A stretch of DNA of 64,000 nt from Gloeobacter kilaueensis JS1 (lineage in GTDB: Bacteria > Cyanobacteriota > Cyanobacteriia > Gloeobacterales > Gloeobacteraceae). A program made the translations under genes and the position numbers. The notes beneath the pieces were generated by a model. The model had not been told where the DNA came from, made no database searches, and worked only from the letters and a program-made list of their open reading frames with translations. The first letter of the stretch is position 1, and each line of letters starts with the position of its first letter. Location of the stretch: contig NC_022600.1 of the NCBI RefSeq assembly GCF_000484535.1, positions 124,001-188,000 on the forward strand, given 5' to 3'. This document shows positions 42,457 through 50,532 of this stretch, piece after piece.

Positions 42457-42565
42457 CGTTCAATTTAATTCTGGATGGTCAGGTGCATCATCTCCATTGC
42501 TGATTCGCAGCACAGGTGCCTCTGAAGAAATTCACGAGCAACCCTCGACCCGTTCCGAGCAGCAT

Positions 42566-43054
42566 TCAGACTTTGGGCTGTGTCGCCAGCTTTTGAGCGT
42601 GACTGAGCAGGGCACCGACTAAGGCAACCGGCACGGTGAGCGTCACCCTCGCAATCAGGTACCAGGAGGGCAGCGAGCCGTGGTAGGCACCCACCAGGCC
42701 CAGGAACATCAGCTCTGAGAACAAACCCACCAGCAACGCGTGTCTGAACGGTGCTTCTCTGGCTAGTTGGGCGCTCAAGAAGGCGGAGGCACCTGTCATC
42801 GTCAGGGCGGCGACAAGATTGGCGGTCGAGAAGGCGGACCACCAGGGCAGGGAAAAATCCGTCAGGTTCCAAAGGGCGATCGCACTCCAGACCCGCAGCA
42901 CCCAGTAGTTGAGCAGGGCGACCAGAAAGGCCCCAGAGCCAATCGCGACGGCACTGAGTTTGAACCTGGCAGCAGGAGCGGGGGTCGTTGCAGGTCGGCG
43001 CAGCAGATGCATGGCTACGGGTGGTAAGAGTTGTTGAAATTCTAGCCTGGGCAC
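42566..43054 (-). CDS. Integral membrane protein, unknown function
   Basis: 162 aa from GTG 43054, or 148 aa from the internal ATG at 43012. Four hydrophobic segments follow an Arg/Pro-rich start: around VAIGSGAFLVALLNYWVL, SAFSTANLVAALTMTGASAF, FRHALLVGLFSELMFLGLVGA in parts, and YLIARVTLTVPVALVGALL. No charged catalytic pattern is seen and the family is not recognised. It starts 6 bases from the end of the TamB-like gene on the same strand, so it is probably the last gene of that operon. Confidence 0.6.
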   Translation of the reverse strand: MPRLEFQQLLPPVAMHLLRRPATTPAPAARFKLSAVAIGSGAFLVALLNYWVLRVWSAIALWNLTDFSLPWWSAFSTANLVAALTMTGASAFLSAQLAREAPFRHALLVGLFSELMFLGLVGAYHGSLPSWYLIARVTLTVPVALVGALLSHAQKLATQPKV

Positions 43055-43060
43055 AGGTCT

Positions 43061-46000
43061 CTAAAAGCGCGATTCGTACTCCACCGAGAGGCTCTGGCTG
43101 TCCTGCAGACCGTTGGTCGCCCCGGTCGTGGTCGTGGCCCGGATGACTACCTGATCGCTCAGGCGATAGCGCACGCCGTAGATGGTCGGCTGCAGGTTGT
43201 CGCTGACGCTGCGCCGCGCCGAAATCGAGATCGCAGGACCGAGGTCTTTGACCGCTTCGACCGACAGACCCACGCTCGAACTCTGGGGACCAGCCACCGC
43301 CGTGCCGCCCAGATCGAAGTTGAGGGCGTCGAGGCCAAAGGCGGAGGCCAGATCTTGAGAGATCGGGTTAAGAAGCGAGCCGCCTAAAAGCTGCGCCGCA
43401 CTGGAGACGAGGGAACCGCTGCCGCCGTTGAAGCCACCGATCAGAGCAAGCAGTTCCTCCTTGGAGCGCGGTGGACTGCTCGTAAGGTCAATCTGCGGTT
43501 CGGAGGCAGGACCGGTAATTTCAGCGCGCACATCGACGCGATCGACCGTGCCCAGGGCGGTCTGACTATTGGCCAGAGTCGGAAAGCGCAACTGCTGCGA
43601 GTCGAGGGAGGCAAGCCCCGTCTGCTGAAAATCGGAGACGCTCGCTTCGGCGCGCAGGTCGAGCACCGGGTCGAGGCTGTTGTTGAAAGTGAGGGTGTTG
43701 GACCGGGTCGAATCGAGGCGGAAGCGGGCCGGGCCGATGGCAAGGCTGCCCTGGGCGACCTCGATCGCACCGGTGGCGCGCAACCGCCGCAGCGGACCGT
43801 TGATGCTCAATTTGCCGTCGAGGCGGGCATCGAGGTTGCTGAGGGCGATCCGAAATTGGGGACCGATCTGCACCTGCAGATCGCGAAAGGCGACCGGCAG
43901 ATTGTTCTGGGAGGCAGGTCCAGCTACCAGTCCAGAATCACCTCCCCCTGCCAGGGCAACGATATCCTGCAGCGTAAAGAGTAGCTGTCCGGGGTTGATG
44001 ACGACCGCACCACCGATGAGGGGGCGCACGATCGCCCGGCCAACGGTGATCTTTGCGTCGATGCCGCCCCGGTAGAGCCTGGGTAGATCGATCGTGCCGG
44101 TGGCGGTGAGGACAAGCGCGCTTTGATCGTTGCCTGGCCTGAGGGGAATACTACCGCTCCCGGCGATCGGGGCTCCGGCCAGATTGCCTGTGAGCTGATC
44201 GAGGAGCAGGCGCTCGCGGTCAAAGCGGGCGGCGAGCCGATCGACCACCAGCTTGCTCTTGAGCTGGCGAATTTCGATGCTGGTGGCGCGCAGATCGACC
44301 ACTCCATCGATGACGGGTTCATCGAGCGTGCCCGCAACTTTGATCGCGACCTGGCCCTGGGCGGGCTGGAACACCAGCTGATCGCTCACGATATTGAGCA
44401 GCGGCAGGTTCTTGCCGTCGAAATTCACGCTCAAATCGAGATCATTGTTGGCCGGATTGAGGGGCGGGATCGGCGCGCTGCCCGAGATCTGCGCACCCTC
44501 ACCGCCCACACCGACAGCCGTCGTATCAAGGACGGCCCGACCATCGCGCACCGCCAGTTGGGTCTTGATCGGATCGATGGAGCGGCCATTGACTGCGAGC
44601 TTCTGGACGCTCAGCCGGGCTGTGGCGACGGGATCCTGCAAGCTGCCGCCTACCTCGGCGTCGGTATCGAGATCGCCGCTCAGGCGCGTTCCAGCCGGTA
44701 GGGCCGCCTCCGCCAGCTCCAGCGGAAACTTGCGCACGCTCAGGCGCGCCTGCAGCGGTCCAGCCAGGGCCAGGCGGCCTTCGAGGCTGGCGCTGCGCTC
44801 CCGGTAGCGCGCCGTCGCCTCGCTCAATTGGAGCACCTGATCTTGATAGGTGCCCGCCGCCCGGACCTGTTCGAGCTGCCAGGGCCGCCAGTTCCAGTCC
44901 CGGCCCGTCAGATCGAAGCGAGCGTTCGGTGCGGCCCGGCTACCGCCGATGTGGCCCACAAAGTCGAAGCTGCCTCGCAGCTGCCGGAAATTGTCGGGGA
45001 TGGGTGAGCGCGACTCGGTGCTGAGCCGCTCGATCGTGCTCGTCGCCGCCACATCGTAGACGGCGAGGATCGCCCTGAGCGGTGTGGGTGGGTCTTTGCC
45101 AATGTCGATGACGCCCAGATCGGCGGCCCGGCCCCTGGCGCTGCGGTCCCTGGTGGCGATGAGGCCGCTCAGCGAATAGAGATCGAGAAGCCGCACCAGA
45201 TGTTCGAGGCGGCCCGATTCGGCCTGCAGATCGATGTCGATCGGTGCGTTCGCCCCCAGACCCGCCCGGCCCGCCAGGCTGTAGCGCGCATCGTCGATCG
45301 TAAGCGCAGTCGGAGCGATCGCGATCTGGTTGTTGCTCAGTTGCAATCGGGTCCGCACGTCTCCTAGATCGAGGCTGTTGATCTTGCCATTGGCCAGATG
45401 AGCATCGATGCTGCCCTGCAGTTGCCCGCGAGCGTCCTGGGAGAGGACCACCTGAGCATCCGCTCGGCCCCCAAGGCTGCGCACCGGTCCAAGCGGCCCA
45501 ATCCCCAGATCGTCGAGCACCAGATCAGCGATCCGGGCCTTGAGGCGGGTGAGCCCGCGCCGGTAGTCGTAGAAGCCGTTGTCGGCCACGACCGTCGCCT
45601 GGGCGACGCGGACGTTGAGCGCCACCAGTTCTACCCCCCGATCTTGCAGGCGGGCCTGGGCCGTCAATCGCTGCGAGCCACCGGCCAGGCTGGTGCGGAT
45701 GTCCCGGCCCTGCCAGCTGAGGGGCCCGTCGAGGGCGGCAATCTGGTAGCGGCCCACCTGGGCATCCCGCAGCCGTAGCGCCAGCTGCAGATCGGGCGAT
45801 TGCAGGTTGCCCCGAAACCGGCCCTGGCCCGAGAGCCGTCCGGCAACATCCAGCCCGAGGGGCAGCCGCGCCAGATCCAGCCGGTCAAGAACGATGTCGA
45901 GGTCGGCCCGCGCCAGCAATCGCTCCGGGGGCGCTTTGAGATCCGGCACGAGGGTGCCGCGCACCAGAAGCCCGTCCGAGGCGAAGCGATCGAGGGTGAG

Positions 46001-47758
46001 GATCTCGTCGCGGTAGCGAAAGGCAGCGTCGATCGCCGGCAGGGTACGACCGGCCAGGACAGGCCGATCCACCTGGGCGGTGCCCTCGACCTGCAGGCTC
46101 TCGGGTATCCCGGCCAGCTCGCCCCGTACCGTCGCCTGGCCGCGCACCGTGCCACCGAGGCTCGGACTGGCCAGGTTGAGGGGCACGTCCCGCAGAGTGG
46201 CAAAAAGCAGCAGCGGTCGCCTGCCCCCCAGCCCGGTCTGGCCCGTCAGTTCAATCTGGCCGGTGCGCGCTATCTGCACGTTGGCCCGATCGAGGACGAG
46301 TGTTTGAGCGGTGAGGGTCGCTGTACCGGTAGTTGCGAGGGGCCTGCCTGCAAAGGCACCGCCTTGTTGGACAAAGTCTACGGTCGTCTTGAGCGCCGTC
46401 GGGGGGCCGGTGACCTGTGCCACAAAGTCGAGCGTGCCCGCCCGCGCGCCCGTCGGCAGATTGGTGCCGTAGCGCGCCGCCAGCGCTTCGATATCGAGGC
46501 CGCTGCCGGTCGCCTGGACGGCAACTTGCCGGCCCGCTTCTGCGAGGGTAGCCCGGCCACTCACCGCCCCACCGGCCAACAGCGCTGTAAAGGGCACCGT
46601 GAGCTGACGACGCTCGTAGCGCAGGCGGGCATCGAGGCGATCGACGCGCAGTTTGTCCACGGTGAGGGCCGTCGTCTGCTGCACCGTGCCGGTCGCCACC
46701 AGGTTGTCCGGCTTGGCCAAAGGGATCGCCGCCTGCAGTACCGCGACTACGCCGCCCTGCAACTTCACCGGCGGGTTGATGAGTGCAGTCGAGAGCTTTT
46801 CTAAGGTACCGGCAACGTTCAAATTTAAGTCAAGCTGGCCCGGCAGCGTCAACAGCCCCGTGCCGCGCACGCTCGCCCCGGCCAGCCTGCCGTCGATGCG
46901 CTGGACAGCAAGTCGAGGAAAAGTGAGTTCGCTCGTAATGTCGAGGTTGGTCGCCGGGGCGCGCACCCCCGCCAGGGCGAGCTGACCGCCCACCACCCGG
47001 AGGGGGCCAGTGATGCTGAGGCGCTTCGCCTGATCCAACTGCAGCCGGAGTGCCCCTTCGACGGTGCCCCGCTGCACCGAGAGGCTGCCCAGGTTGAGGA
47101 CCGTCGCCAGAAGCGGCGCGCTCAGGTTGCGCAGGCGCGCATCGATCTGGGTTGCAAGACTGTCGAGGGTCGTCTCACCCGCAGCCTGCGCTTCGCCCGC
47201 TCCTACCGGTGCCCGGAGCGTGTAGTGGGCACGGGCGGCATCGAGGCTGGCCTGGGCAGCGACGCCCTCGATCCGCAGCGCTCTGCCCGCCAGCACCCGA
47301 TCGTCGTAGGTAAAGATGGCGTTGCTCACATCGAGCCCGCTCACCAGCCGGTTGATCCCGCCGGTGCTGCCACCCGCCGTATTTTCGATGACCGGCAGGT
47401 TGAGGCGGCCCTCCCGGTCGCGCCGCAGATAAAAAGTCGGGCGCTGCAGGTTCAGATGGGCCTGGGGACCGCCGCCGGTGAGCAGGCTGAGCAGGTTAAA
47501 GCTCAGCGCCACCTCCGGGGCGTCCACCAGCGGCGGGCCGCTCGGCGAATTGATCACAACCGGGCCAACCGTCACCTGCCAGGGCAGGATGATCCGCAAC
47601 TTGCCCAGGGTCACCCGCGTGTTGAGCGTGCGCGAGAGCTGACTTTCAAGCTGGGCGATCACCGTCGGAGCGAACGCGCTGGTCGCCACCAGGGCGACGA
47701 CGACGAGCAGGGCAAGGGCCACCCCGATAGAGAACCACAGACGCCGGGAGCGAATCAT
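43061..47758 (-). CDS. TamB/DUF490-like translocation and assembly module protein
   Basis: 1565 aa from ATG 47758; the frame remains open to 47872 (1603 aa) and a TTG at 47773 with GGAG upstream is another option. One N-terminal membrane anchor (FSIGVALALLVVVALVATSA) is followed by AsmA-like sequence (LNTRVTLGKLRI) and more than a thousand residues of repeating short beta strands with L-x-L-x-G patterns. The C-terminal 300 residues are the DUF490/TamB domain, ending VSDNLQPTIYGVRYRLSDQV in part and YESRF, a beta-signal-like end. TamB-like proteins bridge inner and outer membrane and serve in lipid transport or outer-membrane protein assembly. No TamA/Omp85 gene is adjacent. Confidence 0.9.
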   Translation of the reverse strand: MIRSRRLWFSIGVALALLVVVALVATSAFAPTVIAQLESQLSRTLNTRVTLGKLRIILPWQVTVGPVVINSPSGPPLVDAPEVALSFNLLSLLTGGGPQAHLNLQRPTFYLRRDREGRLNLPVIENTAGGSTGGINRLVSGLDVSNAIFTYDDRVLAGRALRIEGVAAQASLDAARAHYTLRAPVGAGEAQAAGETTLDSLATQIDARLRNLSAPLLATVLNLGSLSVQRGTVEGALRLQLDQAKRLSITGPLRVVGGQLALAGVRAPATNLDITSELTFPRLAVQRIDGRLAGASVRGTGLLTLPGQLDLNLNVAGTLEKLSTALINPPVKLQGGVVAVLQAAIPLAKPDNLVATGTVQQTTALTVDKLRVDRLDARLRYERRQLTVPFTALLAGGAVSGRATLAEAGRQVAVQATGSGLDIEALAARYGTNLPTGARAGTLDFVAQVTGPPTALKTTVDFVQQGGAFAGRPLATTGTATLTAQTLVLDRANVQIARTGQIELTGQTGLGGRRPLLLFATLRDVPLNLASPSLGGTVRGQATVRGELAGIPESLQVEGTAQVDRPVLAGRTLPAIDAAFRYRDEILTLDRFASDGLLVRGTLVPDLKAPPERLLARADLDIVLDRLDLARLPLGLDVAGRLSGQGRFRGNLQSPDLQLALRLRDAQVGRYQIAALDGPLSWQGRDIRTSLAGGSQRLTAQARLQDRGVELVALNVRVAQATVVADNGFYDYRRGLTRLKARIADLVLDDLGIGPLGPVRSLGGRADAQVVLSQDARGQLQGSIDAHLANGKINSLDLGDVRTRLQLSNNQIAIAPTALTIDDARYSLAGRAGLGANAPIDIDLQAESGRLEHLVRLLDLYSLSGLIATRDRSARGRAADLGVIDIGKDPPTPLRAILAVYDVAATSTIERLSTESRSPIPDNFRQLRGSFDFVGHIGGSRAAPNARFDLTGRDWNWRPWQLEQVRAAGTYQDQVLQLSEATARYRERSASLEGRLALAGPLQARLSVRKFPLELAEAALPAGTRLSGDLDTDAEVGGSLQDPVATARLSVQKLAVNGRSIDPIKTQLAVRDGRAVLDTTAVGVGGEGAQISGSAPIPPLNPANNDLDLSVNFDGKNLPLLNIVSDQLVFQPAQGQVAIKVAGTLDEPVIDGVVDLRATSIEIRQLKSKLVVDRLAARFDRERLLLDQLTGNLAGAPIAGSGSIPLRPGNDQSALVLTATGTIDLPRLYRGGIDAKITVGRAIVRPLIGGAVVINPGQLLFTLQDIVALAGGGDSGLVAGPASQNNLPVAFRDLQVQIGPQFRIALSNLDARLDGKLSINGPLRRLRATGAIEVAQGSLAIGPARFRLDSTRSNTLTFNNSLDPVLDLRAEASVSDFQQTGLASLDSQQLRFPTLANSQTALGTVDRVDVRAEITGPASEPQIDLTSSPPRSKEELLALIGGFNGGSGSLVSSAAQLLGGSLLNPISQDLASAFGLDALNFDLGGTAVAGPQSSSVGLSVEAVKDLGPAISISARRSVSDNLQPTIYGVRYRLSDQVVIRATTTTGATNGLQDSQSLSVEYESRF

Positions 47759-47985
47759 CGGCCCGACCGGCAATTGGCTCCACTCTTTTCCAGACCACTG
47801 GATTTGGGTTGCATCGAGAGATACCGTTCTGGTTGCGATCGGACCTGCCCTGGTGGGACCACTGCAGTTCACAGGAGCAGACTTACATTACCAACACCGG
47901 TAGCACGTTTCCTCCCCCTCCAGGCGGAGGCCCAGGACTTCTTGCGACTTAGAAGTGCATCTCCCCTATTTTGGTGAACTGGCCT

Positions 47986-48294
47986 CTACTGTGCCTGGTC
48001 GAAGCGCTCGGCGCGCCGCTGCTTGAGTTGCTCGCGCTGCTCGGCGGTGAGCACCCCATCGATCTGCTTGCGGGTATCCTGGCCCATCTGTCGGAGTTGC
48101 TGCAACAGCGGTTTGCTGCGATCGTGGCTGCTTTTGATAATCTGCTGAATCTGGCTTTGCTGGTCGCTGGTGAGATTCAGTTCTTCGAGCGGTCCACCGT
48201 CGGGAGGCGGCAAAAAGAAATCCGGCTGGCTCAGTGCAGGCTGGGCGACGAGCAGAGGCAGGGCCGCAAGGGCAAGGAGCGTGGAACTTTTCAT
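47986..48294 (-). CDS. Periplasmic LTxxQ-motif (Spy/CpxP-like) protein
   Basis: 102 aa from ATG 48294 with GGAG five bases upstream. The signal peptide (KSSTLLALAALPLLVAQPALS) is typical with cleavage after ALS. Two LTxxQ-like motifs, LNLTSDQQSQIQQI and VLTAEQREQLKQRR, lie in a helical mature region, as in Spy/CpxP/CnrX-type proteins that act as small chaperones or sense envelope stress. It lacks Cys/Met-rich metal sites. A strong terminator-like hairpin lies in its 5' leader. The divergent gene on the right is a NarL-type sensor kinase, which may respond to the same stress (inference). Confidence 0.8.
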   Translation of the reverse strand: MKSSTLLALAALPLLVAQPALSQPDFFLPPPDGGPLEELNLTSDQQSQIQQIIKSSHDRSKPLLQQLRQMGQDTRKQIDGVLTAEQREQLKQRRAERFDQAQ

Positions 48295-48323
48295 GGCCAC
48301 TCCGATGTCTACAGGTTCATCCT

Positions 48324-48360
48324 AAAAAAAGGACTGCGCCCCGCCGCCGGGCGCGAGTCC
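48324..48360 (-). terminator. Rho-independent terminator in the leader of the LTxxQ gene
   Basis: Read on the minus strand: an 11-bp GC-rich stem with one bulged base (arms at 48349-48360 and 48331-48341), a loop of about 7 bases, then seven Ts. It lies only 30 bases upstream of the LTxxQ gene start, where no other minus-strand gene ends, so it looks like an attenuator or the end of a small RNA. Confidence 0.7.
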
Positions 48361-48490
48361 GGAATGCTGCCTCGACTGGTGGCCAGTTTTTGCCCCAGAC
48401 GTTCCGCCAGCCTGCGGGCACCGATGCTCGACGACCGCCGGTGTCCGGCTGGACGATCGATCTTCTACACTGAACAACAAATTCTTACCC

Positions 48491-49813
48491 ATGAGCGCCA
48501 TGCCTGCCTTCCGGGTACCGGGTGCGCTGTTTGAAAAGCGCGAGCCCTTCACTTTTTTGCTGTATCTGGAGTGGATCTTGCTGGCAGTCGCCCTGCTCAC
48601 CGAGATCTGGCCGGGGCCGGAGTTGCACTTTGGGCGTCCCTTTCCCTTCGTGCGGGTGGCGGTGGTGCTGGTCTTTGCCCTGCTGGGGCTGCGCCTGCCC
48701 ACCCGCAGTCTGACAGCGAAGCTTTTTTACATGGCCGTCTCCTTTGCGCTGATCATCGCCGCGATGGTCTCGGTGGGTTCGCCCTTCAACATGGCCCCAT
48801 TCCTGCTGTTGCTTCTGGTGATCCGCAGCTGTCTTATCTTTCCTTTGAGCGGTCGGCTCACCGTCGCCGGGCTGGTGTTCGTCACGTTCGTCTTCTTTTC
48901 TTTCTGGCGGGTGCAGGCTTTGCCGGGTGAGCGCCCGTGGCGGGTGCATCGTCACTTTCACCGCGAAGCGCTGCCGCCGGGAGCAGACCGTCCGCCGCCG
49001 CGCAACCTGTTTTTGCCGCCGGACGAAGATTATCAGCTTTTTATTCTCCGGCTCACCCTCAACTCGGCCCTGCTTTTTGGCGCGGGCCTCGCCTTCGTGC
49101 TGCTGCTTATCAACGCGATGCTCAACGAGTACGCCAACCGCCAGAAGCTGGCCCTCGCCAACCAGCGGCTGCGCCTGTATGCCCAGCGCATCGAGGATCA
49201 GGCCACCCTGCAGGAGCGCAACCGGATCGCCCGCGACATCCACGACTCGCTGGGCCACTCGCTCACTGCCCTCAACATGCAGATGGAGATGGCCCTCGCC
49301 TTGATCCCCTCCGCTCCCCAAAAAGCGGAAGGCTATCTGATCGATGCCAAGCACCTCGGCACCCAGGCACTGCAGTCGGTGCGCCAGTCGGTCTCAGCCC
49401 TGCGCAGCGATCCGCTCCTGGGGATGGCGCTACCGGAAGCGCTGGAGCAACTGACGCAGACTTTCGTTCAGAGCACCCGCCTGGAGGTGGAGCGCACGAT
49501 CGATCTGGCCGGACCGCTGCCGCCGGAGATCGCCGTCGCCGTCTACCGGATCGCGCAGGAGGGGTTGACGAACATCTCCCGCCATGCCGCCGCGACAAAG
49601 GTCGAACTGGAAGTGCGCCAGTTGCCGGGTATGCTCCACCTGCGCTTAGAAGACGACGGCCAGGGCTTTGATCCGGCCCAAAACGCTACCGGCTTTGGGC
49701 TGGAAGGAATGCGCGAGCGCGCCGCCGCCCTCGCTGCCGGCCTGGTGATCGACAGCGCGCCTGCAAAAGGCTGCCGCATCTACGCTGACTTTCCCCTGCC
49801 GGAGGTGCTCTGA
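48491..49813 (+). CDS. NarL-type membrane sensor histidine kinase
   Basis: 440 aa from ATG 48491, with another ATG three codons later. Five or six hydrophobic segments fill residues 20-220, with a Pro/His/Arg-rich loop (about 145-185). A coiled linker leads to HisKA_3 with RNRIARDIHDSLGHSLTAL (phosphorylated His in DIHD) and a HATPase_c domain: YRIAQEGLTNISRHAAAT, DDGQGFD and FGLEGMRERA. It has the architecture of DesK/LiaS-like kinases that sense membrane or envelope state. The response regulator gene overlaps the stop (TGATG). Confidence 0.92.
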   Translation: MSAMPAFRVPGALFEKREPFTFLLYLEWILLAVALLTEIWPGPELHFGRPFPFVRVAVVLVFALLGLRLPTRSLTAKLFYMAVSFALIIAAMVSVGSPFNMAPFLLLLLVIRSCLIFPLSGRLTVAGLVFVTFVFFSFWRVQALPGERPWRVHRHFHREALPPGADRPPPRNLFLPPDEDYQLFILRLTLNSALLFGAGLAFVLLLINAMLNEYANRQKLALANQRLRLYAQRIEDQATLQERNRIARDIHDSLGHSLTALNMQMEMALALIPSAPQKAEGYLIDAKHLGTQALQSVRQSVSALRSDPLLGMALPEALEQLTQTFVQSTRLEVERTIDLAGPLPPEIAVAVYRIAQEGLTNISRHAAATKVELEVRQLPGMLHLRLEDDGQGFDPAQNATGFGLEGMRERAAALAAGLVIDSAPAKGCRIYADFPLPEVL

Positions 49814-50469
49814 TGATTCGCGTCCTGGTCGTGGACGATCAGAACATCGTGCGCCAGGGGTTGCGATCGCTTCTGGAGATGATGAGCGACTTTGAGGTGG
49901 TGGGTGACGCCGAAAATGGCCAGCAGGCGTTGAATGTGCTGGCCCAGCTTGCCCAGGCGGACCGCCTGCCGGATGTGGCGCTGATGGATGTGCGGATGCC
50001 GGTGGTCGATGGCGTGGCTGCCACCCGCGCGATTGCCCAGCAGTATCCGAGCGTCAAAGTCCTGGTGCTCACCACCTTCGACGACAGCGAATACGTCGCC
50101 CAGGCCCTGCGGGCCGGGGCTTTAGGCTACCTGCTCAAGGACACGCCGATGGCGGAGTTGGCCGAGTCCATCCGGATGGTCCACAAGGGCTACAACCCCC
50201 TCGGGCCGGGCATTCTTCAGAAGATGATCGCCCAGTTACCGGCGAATGCCGCCGCCAAACCCCCCGCTGCCCTCGCTGCCCTCACCCCCCGCGAGCGCGA
50301 GGTGCTGCAACTGGTTGCGCGGGGAGCGAGCAACGCCGAGATCGCCAGAGAACTCTACATCTCCGAAGGAACTGTCAAGTTTCACATCACCAAGATCCTC
50401 AGCCAGCTCGGCGTGCGTGACCGCACCCAGGCGGCGATCGTCGCCCATTCTTTTGCCGACTGGCTCTAG
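49813..50469 (+). CDS. NarL/LuxR-type response regulator, partner of the upstream kinase
   Basis: 218 aa, start overlapping the kinase stop by one base. The receiver domain has VVDDQ, the phospho-acceptor in VALMDVRMP (about residue 57), TTFDDSEY and LLKDTP with conserved Lys. The LuxR-type HTH spans about 155-215: LTPREREVLQLVARGASNAEIA in part, then SEGTVKFHITKILSQLG. Translational coupling gives a cognate pair. Targets unknown; the divergent LTxxQ gene is a reasonable candidate. Confidence 0.94.
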   Translation: MIRVLVVDDQNIVRQGLRSLLEMMSDFEVVGDAENGQQALNVLAQLAQADRLPDVALMDVRMPVVDGVAATRAIAQQYPSVKVLVLTTFDDSEYVAQALRAGALGYLLKDTPMAELAESIRMVHKGYNPLGPGILQKMIAQLPANAAAKPPAALAALTPREREVLQLVARGASNAEIARELYISEGTVKFHITKILSQLGVRDRTQAAIVAHSFADWL

Positions 50470-50532
50470 CGCTCCAGGGGGCCGACCGCCGGTTCGGTGT
50501 GCGACACTGGAGTAGACAGTTGTTCTCAAGTC

